NCBI RefSeq assembly: GCF_016802725.1
Contig: NC_052673.1
Span: 10,179,037-10,243,036 of the forward strand
Origin: Solenopsis invicta
Taxonomy: Eukaryota; Arthropoda; Insecta; Hymenoptera; Formicidae
DNA: 64,000 nt
Reading direction: 5' to 3'
Position 1 is the first letter of the stretch; each line of letters begins with the position of its first letter. This document shows, one piece after another, positions 35,500 to 49,800 of the stretch. The translations under genes and the position numbers were made by a program. The notes below the pieces were generated by a model, which worked only from the letters and a program-made list of their open reading frames with translations, was not told where the DNA came from and ran no database searches.

Positions 35500-38400
35500 A
35501 TAAACAATTTCGCCAAGCAAGTTGTAGTGAGATCGTGATAATCTCATAATTGTTTATATGTTTCTCCAAACCATAAATTCGTAATCATCAACGTGCTTGA
35601 TCTGGTTTAGCAACAAAGTGATCAGTTTCTGGTATTTAAAGAGAAACCTGAGAGTCGCCACGCGGGCTTTTTTCTATTACGTTCAAATTGTTCGAAATTC
35701 CTGGCGCACTACTGACCTCATTGGTACTGTGGCTCTGTAGGAGTCAAAATTTTTCTTTTGGCCAAAGGCCAAAAAGACCACGGAAAACACAGACGAAAAC
35801 AGTTATGATGATAAAAATCATGATTGATACCAGATAGAAGATTGAGAGCACCGCTATCCCAACGTTTTACCTCTATAACCAGCTCTGACTAACGTACAAA
35901 AATGTTCATATCTCAGAAACGTTGAGTTTTTTTACCTATATGTTCATTAAGATTTTTTTTATTCATTGTCAGTATGATGTGTATTATTTACCATAAATAC
36001 TGGATGGTTTTCTTTAACATCTCTTTAACAACCATGAAAAATTGGTATTTTTTAAATTACAAAGTTAATTATTAAAATAAATGGCTTATAAAAATAATTT
36101 AGTTATGTTAAAAATTGCATGAACAAAAACTAATTCAGTTAAAAGTTAAGATTATGTTAAGATTAAATTAAATCGAATTAAAGTTTAATTTTAAATAGCA
36201 TTATTTATATTAAATTACCATGTAATTTTTTAAAACTTGAATACTCTCATTACGTTTATACACAATAAAAAATATGTTGTATTTATGTTAAAATTAAACC
36301 TTTGTTAAAATTTTGTGATAAATGTTTAACATATCCAAGTTAATTTAACAAAATGTAATTATGTTAGTTAAATATTTTGCATTAAATTGACATTCCACAT
36401 TTTTTTATTTTAAAATAACACAATTTATGGGTAAATAAACAAATAACATAAAAATAATGTAATTTTAAAACATAAATTCTAATATAAATAAATATAAAAT
36501 GTAATGTGTAATATGAATATAACGTGTAACAAATGATAAATGTTAATTTTACTAAAAAAATATATTTTTACATTCTACTTTTAAATTGTGTTGAAGTTTT
36601 ACATTTTTTATGTTAAATTTTTCATAATACTCATGTTGCTTTCTAATATATTCATTTTGTGTTAAATTAACACAAAAATTTGAATGAACGGTTTAGGACA
36701 TGCAATATATATATGTTAAATTTGATAATTTGATAAATTTGATAAATTTTCCAACTGTGTATAAAATAAACAAGAAACAATGGTTTTTATATAGGAACGT
36801 ATTTTTTCTTTTACAATTTTTTCTTTAACACAAATAAACCTTTGAAAAAGAAAATTAAATAAGTTAATATTTATGTATTTTAAAAATAATTAATTGAAAT
36901 AAAAATTAACTCGTTTGAAATTAACTAAGTTGAAAGTTACTAATTTTTGAACTTTATTATATATTTAAAAATTAAAGAGAATTAGCTCAAGTGAATAAAT
37001 CACAACAAAATAAAATAATGCCAATAAGAAGTCAACACTGGACAGTTTGAGTGTACAATAGTATATTATCATTAAAAATAAATTACGTAAGTATAGATCT
37101 TTCGATATATATTATATGTTTGGTCCATCTTCAGTGTAAAGCCATACTAATAAATGGCTCTGTTTCACTTTGTGATATTTTATTATTTAATTTTTAACTT
37201 TTTGACTAATTATCGTATGCAATTCTGTATATATTAAGCTAAAAGTTGGTAATGTGTAAGGTTATTTTTTTAAAGAAAACACTATATTCAAGACTGCTAA
37301 ATGTTTGCTTTACATAACAATTTAATAATTTAAAATTTAATTTTGTTTTTTTATTGTCCGTATACGTAATAATAATATTTTAATTTTTAGATACTGTTAG
37401 ATATTATACAGTAAAGACATGACGTATGTTTAACTATATTTTAATTAGTTTATACAAATAAATAAACTTGTACTTTATTATGTTATTAATTACTGTTCTT
37501 AAAATTTGACCCACATATTCCATATTATAATCCATGTTTTTATATCTCTTCATTTTCACCCTTTTTATTTTTTTGAATGAATGTAAAGTTTAAATTTTGA
37601 AAACTTTTATTAATTGCACGTTATAGGTAATATATTCTTAAGAGTTTTGTATAACTTAGAAGTCTTAATATACTTTTATATGGCAGTAACGTTAATTAAA
37701 AAATATGAGTGTTAAATTAAAAATATTCCCTTCACGTATATTATTCATAGTATTCTATATTCTATATTCTTTGCGCGCGCTTATGGGTGTGTAATATCAA
37801 GATAATCAAATATAGTTAAATTATAAAAATAAAATTTAGTTAATAAAACATATTTTTCCAGATACAATTTACATGTTTTATGAAAGCTAAAAGATATTTT
37901 TTCGGCATTTATCCTATTAAACAAGACATTTCTTTAACTTACATTAGCGTTATCGTCGATCGTTCCTGAAATTCATTACGATATTATATGACACCGTTGT
38001 GAAAATTATTGCTAATTATTAAAAATCAAAACTAATTCCATGTAATAGAAAATAATAAAAACTTGCTGTTCGTAACACTGCGGAAGATATATGTAAAAAG
38101 TAATTTGTCGTGAACTTTGGCAACTTGAGAAATTGGAGACTAAGTTACCGCGTACTTTGGAAACTTGCGGCACACGTATCAATCAACGTGGAACGTGGAA
38201 CATCGCACGGGAGTTCAGCGTGTTGAACCTTGATAAGTATGCTGACACACGCGTTCCTCGGAACCGTCGCTATCGTCAGTCGACGATAGGTGTGACCTAA
38301 TGTTTCCGACCCGTCACCTAAATCACTCCTAAGCTCGGGTCGCAGGTTCGGCCGTGAACCGGTAGCGCGATCCCATCGCAACCCGTACAGAAAAGCACGC

Positions 38401-39750
38401 AGGGGAGCTTAGCGTTACGATAAATTCCCGGATGGTCGTCCGCGTATCGGACATTCGTATCGCGATATTCAGTGGCGAATTAGGGTCGTAGGTCGTAGCC
38501 GGCGATCTAGGACGATCGGTAATGACGAGCCGCGCTCGTCAATCGGTCGTTAGGCCCTCGCGAGGATCGTGTATGGCTTTGCCATGACATACATGTAACA
38601 ATCAGGACGACTCTCTGGAGAGAAGTAGATCGCGTCCCTAGACCCATCTCCCGCCCATGATCTCGGGAACTGTCAGTATATAACGTCATATAGCGCGCAA
38701 TAAAATCTACTTTGCAGCAAAAGTACACTCCGCACGTAGAATCTACTTTTTACAGGAGACCCGTAAATAAAAGTGGAGAAAGATGAGATCGATATCACCA
38801 ACAATGCGACTGTATAATAGCATCTTCTTCCCTTAATTTCGAGTTATAGCCAAGGGGAGCGAATATTTCAATCGATCTCAACGATTCACACAAAATACTT
38901 CAAGAATCGTCCCTTTAGTTTTCTTTATCAACTCAAAGCATTAAAAAATCATCATTAATATGAGCTCCATAATTCTTATGTCGTAGGTTCCCTCTTAATT
39001 TATACAAACTCGATCGTTAACCGTATCGAACTTCTGTCAATCAAACGATTTTTAAAGAGCCTTGAAACATCATCTAGCCACACATCGTGATGAAAAAAAG
39101 CTAAGACTCTGCGATTAAAAAAATTGGCTTCATTATGGAACGTAATTAAAAAAATGATAATAAAAGAGCGAGAGCGAGCGGTAGAAAGGATTGAGGTGAC
39201 AACACGGTTGCGCGCGACATATATGTAGTGCCCTAGAACTCTATCGAATAATATTTGGGAGACTTCCGTATTCGATTTCAAAGAGACCTTTCTTTCTGAA
39301 ATAATCAGCGAAATACCGATATCTTCTGAAAATGAGCTAAAAGCGATGGAGAATAAACTTGGCAAATTGGACGTTGTAAATGGGATCTTTAATCCGCCAT
39401 TAGTTTGAAATATTTTAAAATTTAAAGTTTTCAGCTTCAAATTATTGATTTTTAGTATTTTAATGGAAATTCTATTACATTCTCTCTTTCTCTCTGAAAT
39501 TATGCAAACGTTAAAATATTTAAGTATATAAATAAAAATTTCTATGTAAAATTTTGATGGTTTCGATCAAATTTGCCCCTAAAACGTGATGTTTCAATCC
39601 CTGGTATACAACAATAACGTACAAGCAAGTGGTTGCTCTCTAAACGCAACAAAATGCATTTTCTAATGGAAACATAGGAATCGTTCTCGTCAAATTATAT
39701 TTCGTGCCATAGAATTGGAGAAATTGGCATCACAGTGTGTCAATGAGTTT
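35500..39750. other. gene-free AT-rich DNA, becoming GC-richer after 38100
   Basis: 35900-37950 is strongly AT-rich with many TTAAC/GTTAA-type words and no open frames. 38100-38760 is GC-richer without a recognisable product. Confidence 0.5.
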
Positions 39751-39759
39751 CGATCGCTG

Positions 39760-42009
39760 CTAAAACATCACACAGTGGCTACGGGACACATCCTGTAGAG
39801 AAGAGCGGTGGAAGCAAGGCGGGACAGGCAGGAGCGTAAACAAGGGGAATGCATCGCGGGGGTGGCATGACGGGGTACGAGGGTGAGGGGTTGTACCCGT
39901 CGCTCATGCGCGCCTGGAACCCCGCCCTGTCGCTTCGGACCACGGCCTGTCCTGTCGAGGACTCCTCGCCGAGGTGGTCGAATAGTCACGCTTTGACCCG
40001 CGATCCGCGAGGCGGACGGTACTCGCCAGGAACGCCGCTGGTGCTCGTATGCGAGAGGGAGGAGGAGGAGATCCCGCGAACATCTGTCCTGGTCCCCCGG
40101 TCCGTCGCGCCTTCATCGCGACACGGTTCTCCCTCCCGAAATTGCAGGATCAACGAGATCATCGTGATCTAATCGTGGCGGCCGGTGTGTATGTGTGTGT
40201 ACATGTGTGTGTGTGTACCCAGGAAGGATCGACGGCGGCGGATCGATTATCGGGTATACGCGACCGGGGGTCGCGCGTGCGACAAGAATTTCGGGATCGC
40301 GGCGTGACCGATGTCGATGTCAAGTATTTGCTGCGTGGCAACTAGTTGCGGATGTGAGCTGGTGTTGAGCGGGACCCGTTAAGTGTTACCGCCGAATGGT
40401 CCTACGGCGCATCGGGAACCAGGCGGGACGACGGATAGATCGCGTCTGCGAGGCACACCATCGGGATTCACCCGCACAGGTTTTAAATTACCAAGAGTGC
40501 GCCGAGTACCATATTCTTCCGGTAGAGACAGACGCCTCGGTGGATCGATCTGGAGCGCGTGGCACAGATCGTCAAGTATCGCGACCGTTGTTGACTGCGA
40601 ATGCCTGGCGAGAGTATAATAGCACAATGGCTTAATATCTTTTAATGGCTTCATGATGGATGAAAAGCGCCTTCATTAACGAAGAAAAGGTTGACAATTG
40701 TGGCTTCCTCTAGCATAATTTACGATCGGTCCTAAAGCTGACGAACAACCGGTACGTAAGGGGATAGAAACAATCGCGTCAAGTCGACCTGCTCGTCATA
40801 TAAGTTTAACATACGCAATATCGAACTCCTTTGACTCGATATTTATCGTTCAAATATCACAACGTGCGCCTTACCGATACCAAAATAAAAAATAAATAAA
40901 AAAAAAAAGAAACCGAACGATAGGCCTAACTTGGGATCAACAGATTAACAATTTCGAAAAAAAAGCACGCGACTTTTCTAACGCGCGAGGAGATCACCAG
41001 CCTTCTCGAAAATTTTTCATATACGTGCGCGGGGCTGTTACGCGCGCGCATTATCGAAATGCACGATTTTCTGTAAAACGGCAGCGGCTGAAAGGTCGTG
41101 ATCGATCGACTCAATTTGATAACCCAAAGGAGCACCTTAAAGCGTGCAAGGTCGTTATGTATAGCGATAAGGTAGGGGCTTTCCACGGCTGAAAAATCGA
41201 GGAGGAGAGTCGAGAAAGGTGTACGGTGGAGTTGCAGTACGTGGCCTATTTACACACGATGCCGAGATTTACAAGTATCAACTCGAGCAAGCGTCGAACC
41301 TGAGAGGATGCAAACGCGACGATAATCGAATTCATCGAATCCTGTTCGCGTGATGTCGAGCCAAGGCCATCGCGAGAAGGCGTGCTTGGAGCTTTGCGAA
41401 ACGCACAGCATCGATTATAAGATCTTGCTTCATGGTGCTCCTCGAGATCTCGGGAGGAGATCCGCGACGATAGAGTGTTCATCGCTGATGAAACAATAAC
41501 GCCGGGTCGTCAATTGAGAATCTCGATTAATCGTATATACGCAGCCTATACCTTCGGCACAAATTATATCCTAATTTTTTGTATCGAAGAACTCAAACTG
41601 TTCGATGAAATCCCTATCGGTCTACACGACGAAGCTCTCTGACGATCGTACATCGAATTTCGAGACGAAAGCGAGTTAGTAAACGGCCACGCTCAATGCT
41701 TCCTAGCAAAAGACGGAATCGCGATCGAGTTCACTTGATCCCCGCTACCCTGCCAGACAAGTCGTCCACGAGGAAATCGATAATCGATGTGTGTCTGCTC
41801 GACAGTTGATCCTGGAGGATCAAGGACCCCTCCCCCCCGCGTCTAAACGAACGAAGCGATGATCAACGACTTGTAAATCGGCGCGCTCGATGAATCGTCG
41901 CAGAATCGAGCGTCGAGCAGCAGCCAGCACCACCCGAAGAAGAAGAAGCCGTAGAAGAAGCTTAGTCGCGTAGCATCGTTTCGATCACGAGAGAGAGCCG
42001 TCCTGGGTA
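39760..42009 (+). promoter_or_regulatory. GC-rich island upstream of the Teh-type gene
   Basis: CpG-dense DNA immediately upstream of the Teh-type start codon, with overlapping open frames on both strands. It is most simply the promoter and 5' leader of that gene. One plus-strand frame (39849-40172, 107 codons) starts with ATG but resembles no family I know. Confidence 0.4.
40183..40219. repeat. (GT)n-rich tract
   Basis: Interrupted GT dinucleotide run inside the GC-rich island upstream of the Teh-type gene. Confidence 0.85.
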
Positions 42010-43828
42010 ATGCGCGGAAGCAGCTCCGAACTCCTGCTGGAGGCGAGCTGCAGCCAGTGCCAGAGCGAGTACGATCGGCAGCAGGGTCGGGACAGCGGCG
42101 AGCCCGAATTCCACGAGCGGGAGCTACGTCGTCGCAAGCTGTTGGAGCTCGGGTTCGGCGCGTCGCGGCGCCGACCGCCACGGCGTACCTGCCGTCAGCG
42201 GTTTAATTTCTACGCGACATCGGCGTTGGCCTTCGTCGCTACCTCAGGCGGCGCGGCGCTCCTCTTCCTGGTACCGCTCTACGTCGATCCGGCCATCAGC
42301 ACCCTAGCCGCGGACTTCTCGCCGGAGCCGGTCATCTGCACGACCTCGCGGCGCGAGAACCTAGCCGGTCTCTTCAACTGCACATGGAGCTCGTGCCGCG
42401 AGGGATGCACCAGTGACGTGTACAGCTGTACCCACATATACGTCACTTATACGCCGTGGAGTAACAACAGTATGAAGAACGACACTGGCGGCAGAAACAC
42501 CGCTGCAAACACCACGGCTGATCCGGGTACCGTCACTGCCGGTAGGATCACTAAGTCGCAGCCTTTCTCAATTTTTTTTTTCCTTTCTCGTATCTCTTCC
42601 GTATGGCTAATTTAATTGAGAACGATAGTTGATAATCAAATAAATTGGACTAACCGAGTTTAAATTGGATTGACAAAGAATGTGGCTGAAATAATATGTG
42701 TGTATGTGTGTTGTAGAGAAAAAGGGAGGAAATTTGAAGCACAAAGTAGAAAAAATCCGAGTTATCATAATATCATTTGTATGTTTAGAAACGTAACATT
42801 ATCAAACGCGAGATAGTCGCAGATTCGCATCGCTGAACTGGACATAAAATTCGAGACATAACAGACGGAATCTGTAAAGCTCAAAAACGTAATCTACCTC
42901 TTTCTCTACTACCATTTGACTATAAAATAGAATGTATCGCCTGGGAAATCGAAGAGAAATTGGAGTACATTCCGATTTGGTAGATCAACGTTGCGGATTG
43001 CATGCGTGCTCGGCAAGCATAAAAATTTGAATCACCCCGATGCTAATCTCTGCTGTAAAATATCTCTTTGTCGAGCAGTGTCCTCCCCGGGGGACGTCGA
43101 GGCGGTGCTGCTGGTGAACATCAAGGGCTGTGGATATCCACCGACAGTCGATTGCAAGAACTTCACCCGCGAGTTGGGTTACGAGGGCGCCAAGTTTCCC
43201 TGTCATTATAGCCGGGTGAACGGTAGCATAGTGCTGGCGAACTATAATCGCGAGGCACAGGTCGCTACCATCATGCACTTCTTCGCGGCGCCTTTCGTAG
43301 TGACTCTCGCGACCAGCGTCGCGCTGTGTGTGATGCACTGTGACTGCAGGTGCACGCCGCCACCGCGACACCCGCCGCGCGGCATGAGAAGATCCAGGGG
43401 CAACGACCTCAGGTAATTAAGCCAAAGTACAAAGCCAAAAACACACACACACACACGTTCGTATACCTGAACAATTTTCTTTCGACGGACGTACGGATTG
43501 TCATTAGCCTAGTAACCATATGTCCATAATACACACGGTTTTGTGCAGAATGAGTTAAAGTTTTGCCTTTGTTAGTTGAATGGAACGTATATCTAGAGTA
43601 GAGTAGAGTAGAGTAGAGTTGTCACATAAAATAAAAATGCTTTGTTATTGTAAAGAATTGTTCAACAAACGCTAACAAACGTGTTGAAAATATCCGCAAA
43701 TTGATATTATTCGAGTTAACTATACGGACCCATGATAACGACAAGTCACACACAAAGCTGGTAAATTGGTGTTAATATAGCAATTATTGTAATATTACAG
43801 CTGCTGCATGAGTATAAAAAATCGATAA
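42010..43828 (+). CDS. TipE-homologue (Teh-type) sodium channel auxiliary subunit
   Basis: Second member of the TipE family. Exons: 42010-42541 and 43079-43412, joined in phase 1 (codon G|TG), then probably 43801-43828. Seen: a long basic cytoplasmic N-terminus of about 65 residues, much longer than in TipE; membrane segment about 68-92 ending LLFLVPLYVDPA; extracellular NCTWSSCREGCTSDVYSC; several N-glycosylation sites (NNS, NDT, NTT, NFT, NGS); VNIKGCGYPPTVDC; second membrane segment about 239-262; then a cysteine cluster MHCDCRC and a basic tail. The TipE acidic tail is absent. The C-terminus is ambiguous. Reading on from AGG at 43411 stops at 43416 (289 aa). Splicing at the strong donor CAG|GTAATT (43413) to an excellent acceptor at 43800 gives a tail SCCMSIKNR and a stop at 43826-43828 (297 aa); I favour the latter. 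The start is the first ATG, and the next in-frame ATG lies beyond the first membrane segment. Which Teh paralogue (Teh1-4) this is I cannot say. It lies about 25 kb downstream of tipE on the same strand. Confidence 0.92.
43440..43456. repeat. (CA)n microsatellite
   Basis: Short CA run just inside the candidate last intron of the Teh-type gene. Confidence 0.85.
43594..43619. repeat. (AGAGT)n pentanucleotide repeat
   Basis: About five tandem AGAGT units in the candidate last intron of the Teh-type gene. Confidence 0.9.
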
Positions 43829-43883
43829 CTGGTTAGAAGCGTGCCAGAAGTCGTCCGATTTAGAAGGTGTATTTGACGAGGCA

Positions 43884-43889
43884 AATAAA
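43884..43889 (+). terminator. candidate polyadenylation signal of the Teh-type gene
   Basis: AATAAA 55 bases after the stop codon of the spliced form. Another AATAAA near 43634 would serve the unspliced form. Confidence 0.4.
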
Positions 43890-46800
43890 CTTTCTAAAAC
43901 TATACGTAAGACAAAGACGACTTAACAATGATGTTACTACCACCGTACTTACTGTCGTCGTGAAACGATGCTAAACTCTTTCGGCTGCAAATACTGCCTT
44001 AGAAGGTATCTCAAAGATCATTTTTCAAGGATTGATTGGTGTAATCTTATCGATCTTCGTGTTCCGTTGTGCATAAATATTTATTCGTGTGATCGTGTTG
44101 TCAAACTAAACAATCTTCTCAAAGTTTTTTTTTTTTTCATTCTATTTATTCATATTCGAGAAATTGGCAAATAACTTATTTTTATTCGCGTTACATATCA
44201 AGAATTATCAAAAATTTTACGAAAATGCAATCGTACTCATCTTTACTATCGGTTGTTTCGATTAGATTCATTTATAGTATACAAAATTAGATTCGTTAAC
44301 ACACAGAAACATGTCTTTCTTCCAAAGTTTTGCGAAAATTAATTAGCTCGGTTATTGTTGAAGCGCGAAAGCAAACAAAATAAAAATAGACTACCGTCAA
44401 TGATTTTTTTATCTAACAATAAGAAGAATCATTTATCGAGTGATTTCTTAAATCCGCTTTGACGCTTCTCCGCTTTCGCAGCATCATCGTTCAATTTAGA
44501 TATTTATACTGACTTATGTTGCTTTTTTCCGAGAAAGCTTATTACTGCATGCAATTCATAATACTTCGCTGTGAAGTGATACAGACCAATGTTTCTTCTG
44601 ACTCGTTTATAATTTATATGTAAAACGCTTTGCCGCAAAATACTAATGCTTTTTGATACACGACGGAACACGGAGCGCTGCCTTAGGAATAGAAATACAC
44701 ATTTATCATATTATTACAGAAAAGAGTGAATCGCAGAAACGGAAATCGGATATCGATTCATCACATCTCTCTCTTGTAATCTCCGCTAATTAGCTCCAAA
44801 AGGCGCATTCATCTCATTAACGAAACGAGTGCGCTGCCGAAAGCCGTGACTGCGCTCTCCGTGCAACGCAATGAACATGTAAAAAGAGATCTCTAGTTAT
44901 CGATCGGATGCCGTAAGTAATTCCGTGCATTCGGAGTAATTGACAGCTCTCTCACGAACGTTGATACGCTGCGTGAACAAGCATAGAGCAGCGCGTAACT
45001 CGCGTAACTCGCGTAATCTATCATTCTTCCGAATGTCTTTTTTCCTCTCCCTTAATTTTTCTTCTTAATTGAGTCGTTGAGCGAACCGAGTAATATATAT
45101 ATCACGTAAGTCACATTTTTCTCATTAAGGTAAGAGGTTTTATAAAAGTGCCTCGTATAAAATCCTGTTAATGTATTACATCTATCAATTTTTCTAGATC
45201 AGCAGGGCTGTCTGAAGTACTTTGAACAGAATATCCCGACAAAACCACTTGAAATAAAAATACCGGAAATTTGAAGTCGCGTCAGAGTTATCAACTGTCA
45301 TACCGCTTAAAATATACGACTTACAACTGTTGACTTATCGTGTACTATTTCGCTCAACCGCTGAATTTTTTCTCTATCTCGCATGCCCTCCGCACAGACC
45401 AACGCTGTATTAAGAAAATTAAAAAAGGGACCAGATTGTTGAATCAAGAAATCACATGTCAAGGAGCCTAGTGTAATAAAAGCCTGCGAGGCAGCAAGAA
45501 TAAAAAGACTTACATGTATTGTTTCTATGCTTCTCGTCTCTCTCTAATACCTCGTCGCACACGCCGAAGAATCGCTGGACTTGTCGAGTTTTGTGCTACG
45601 GCTCTACGTGAACGAGATATTAATTCACATTCAAGTGACGGCAAATGCAAGAAGTACCTAGACGTGCAATTCAAGTCAAAAACCCATGCTGCGTACATAT
45701 CTGCTGTTTTTAAGCATCGCGATTCAACGTGACGTGCCTCGAGGGCTCATTCCCTCTCCAAAAGCCACCTTGTTATCTTTCTACTTTCGACCGTTTGTCA
45801 TTTCTACGACGATGGTATTAGAAGACGGAAGATCGGGGCTGGCGAGGGTGACAGCTGGCAAATGGCAGCCTCGGCTGTCATACATCAGATTTGGATTAAC
45901 CGGCGGCCCCTGGCTGTGTTGTCTTTTTCTATCTTTCTTCTCTCTCTTCTTCTTCCTCTTCTTCTTCTCTCTTCGTATCTCCTCTTCTTTTTCACTTTTC
46001 TTTGCAAAGTTGTTTGCTACTGAACGTATCGCGTGTGCTTCTACCGCAAATGGTATTTCCGTTGTCAGGATTTTTCGCTTTTATCTCGCCAGGCCACGAG
46101 AGTTGTCGCACAAATCGTTGTTATCCGCACTAATGTAATTACGTTTGCCCCCAACTTCCGGGATTATCCCGGTAATCGCGTTCTATCTGAATGAAACTGG
46201 CATACGTCATTTCTCGCAGTTCATGCTTATACGTACTCTAACAACGACTTTCAGCGAAACTGTCGCCGTCGATTCTCATTTTAAGTAGTGCGATTAAAGA
46301 TAAGATCATCGTAGGAGATTTATATAAAGATTATAAGCGTAGCGAAAGGAGAGTGTGAAATAAAGATGTTATGAGAAACAGTGAAGTCGTATGGTGTTCC
46401 TGCATTTCATGGGATTTTTATGGAATCAATTTGAAGCGATGCATTAAATCGACGATTCCGCATGTCACGCCGTTTGATCTCGATACTCTCGAAATTTGTC
46501 GTCCTCGACAGAGGAAAGACGCGATACACGATACTGCTGTCGCGTCACTGTTACCGAAGATCATGTTTCGTATCAAAGGAGAGTAAAGATGTAGTACAAA
46601 TTCCGTTATCGTATCCTTCTTCCTCCGGATCGTTTCCACGGGACGGACGGCCATGCCATGAAATACGAGAAATTCTTCTCAAACGCGAAAAGTTCACCCC
46701 TGATACATCCGTGTGCTATCATCGTACTAACGATTACGGCAAACTTCTCGCTCGAGCTTTATACGGCGTATAAATTATACCAGATAAATGGACTTGTAAT

Positions 46801-49800
46801 CGCGATAAGGAATACTTCTATTTGCCACGAAAAAGAAGCTCTCACAAAAAGAAAGAGAGAGAGAGAGAGAGAGAAAAATAATGAAAGAAGGGAGTTGAAG
46901 GCGCGTCTATATCTCTCTTGAATTTGTATCGCGCAAAGTACGTTTTGCGAAATAATAGATATATTTGACAATCTGTTTTCCTGAGAAATCGGAGCGAGTC
47001 GAGCACTCAGTAAGAATGAGAAGCAATAGTGTACTTAGGCGTACTCCTTAACTTGCGACCACGGTGAGACGACGTCGCTGTAGCGTAAGCGGATGAGAGG
47101 AGCAAGAAAGAAACCTCTCGAACTTTTAATTGAAACAGCGTCCGCCGAAAGAGCTTCGTGTCAACACGTGAATAAGAGAATGGTCTCGGAAACTCGTTTT
47201 ACGACGCTGGCTGGAAGTCTCCGCGACTATTAGCGCGAGAATGAATGAGATTTTAAACTGGCACATCGGAGGTAGCCCCCTTTTAAACATACTGAGGACA
47301 GTTAAGTCGAGAAGAATGCCGCGCGCAAAAGTTACCGTCATTTGTATCTTTCCGTTGCCCAATGACATTCATGGTCACATCTCCTCCCCATAGCTGGCTC
47401 CCGGCCAAAAACTTACGAAAGGATATACTTTTGCTCTCTCGCGAGTTAATTTATAAGTAATCTCCATTCATCTAATGTTTCTTAGATGATTATAGCTGAA
47501 CATGTTTTTAAAACTGCTATAAATATAACTGCTATAATAGAGATCTTAATAGCAGTGTTTCATTCAACAAAAATTTCCGAGAGAGTCACCCTGAAGAAAA
47601 TAGAAACTAAATTACTTTTACAAATTATATTCCACGTGTAACGCTAAACTCCTAATATGATATTTGTACGTTTCGCGTACGTAAAATGTAAATAATACGA
47701 AGTGATGTATCAAAGTACGTTAATTGTTTTACATTTCCTTTGTTCCGTGAAACTTATAATTGGACTGACATTTGCGCCAATTAGTCTGAAAAGTTATAGC
47801 TTTATTCTTATTCTGATTATCTTATAACGGCGCGCTCAGGATATGGAAAGAATAAACGTCGGAATTTCCAATTATGCGCGAACTGCATGGCTCCTACCGG
47901 CGCGTGGTTAATTTGACATTTGAGCAATGCCGCCCCGTATGCTCCAGACGCACCAAGTTACGGCTGCTTCATTTCGCAAATCGCTAGCGACGGAGCGACC
48001 TGTCGCGAAAGAAAAAAAAAAGAGAATGGCAGTGATCGAAAGAGGGATAAGTAAATAGGGTAGATCGTTCATTCTGTCTCGCGCATCACACGCAATGCAG
48101 TCCCGTGCAATTGCATTTGCCCTGCATTCCGGCGAGAAGCGCGTGCAGCTATAGCTTTACAATCCCATTAAATATTTATTTAATTTCAAACGCTGGCACG
48201 ATTGTTTACGATTCTCGTGTACGCATCGTTACTTCGTATCGCATCTACATTATCACGGGCGCTGGCGTGTCTAACGGGGATGACTCATAATGGTCGATGG
48301 TAGCACTGAAAAATGTATTTTTATTGTGCGCAAGAACGCGAGAAAGTGTAATCTCTCTTTTATAAAATCGACCACGCAATTTAATCTGGTAATAATAATT
48401 TAAGTCGTTAAGAAAGAGAGAATGCACTTTTATCTTGCGCATTCATCTGGAGCATAAAGCGATTTCTTTTTTTTTTGCAAACCGTATTTCGTTGATATTT
48501 CGTTCGCGATATATCACAATTATCGTGTTCATCTATCTTTTGACGGAACTCACGCAAAAGTTTTATTTATTTATTTTTTTTTTTTCTTTATAGAAACGTT
48601 CATTCTGCTGCCTTAAATTGTCAAATAATTATCCGTGCGTTGCGTAATTTGTTGGTTAATCAGTTACCGCGATCGGTTATAAACGCGTGTGTAACTCGTG
48701 ATTCACATGTTAAACCGCACATGAGTACGCACGATTTTACAGGCCGTGTACGATCAGACCGGAGGCTTAAGGGTGCCTGACTTTACCGAAGCGTACGCAA
48801 AATACAGTTGCAATACTGGTGCTTAATTGCTTCGTGTTGCACATAGCGTATAACTGCCTCAGCCTCCAACGCGGAGGCGTTTGCGGTAACGGCGATACAT
48901 CGAAGGAAGATTAACTCTACGGAGCTTAACGTGCAACGGGTTTAACCTGACGGAGAAGGATAACGTAAACTAAAAGGGATATTAATTGTGAGAGAACCGA
49001 CATTTCCGATGCCATTAGAATTCTCCGAAATTTACTGTTCCTTCAGAATAATATTCTTTAACAGTTAGCGCTTTAAATATAAATCCGATTATTTAGGATT
49101 AAAATTAAAGAGTTTCAATTACAAAACAAATATGACGAGAGTGATTCAAATGATCAAATTCTCTCGAGTATTAGAGAAAAAAAAAACAGAATCGTTAAAT
49201 GAAATAGAAATTAAAGATGTCTTGGCTATGCGATGTAAACTGAAAATTATTGAAATTTAAAAACTGAAGATTCATTCTTTTTCTTCTAATCAATAACAAA
49301 AATTTTTGATCACAAATGCCCGAATTTTCGTTCTCAAATTAGCTACAAAAAAGTAAACAATAAAAAATTTGATTTAAATAATTTTTTTAGCAAAAATTAC
49401 TATATCTAGTTGCAGTTTTAAACAAATAACCTTTTAAAAACGAGTAAGTAAATCTAAGTAAATTTTTGCACGCATGTTTATTAGAGTTTTTTAGTATATA
49501 CAAAAATTGATTCAATTGATAATAATACTTTTACAATCAAATTTGCAAATAAGTACTGCAAAATGCGATTCTACATAAGAATCAAGAGAAAATAAAAAAA
49601 TTAAATAACTTTTTAACCAATAAGTAAACGGTGCAAAATTTTACACAGATGCTCAGACGTAATATTAGAATATTCTATGAGATTTTTATTTTTTATATTT
49701 TTAGTAATATTTTGAGATATGACTCATGTATCCTTAAAGATACGATGCGATATAAGAAACTCTTAAACTATATAAGAAGAAAATACACGTGCACGATATC

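Noticed and set aside
45686..46138. 150-codon plus-strand open frame with hydrophobic run
   Set aside because: The hydrophobic part is the translation of a TTC/CTT-rich tract. No homology recognised.
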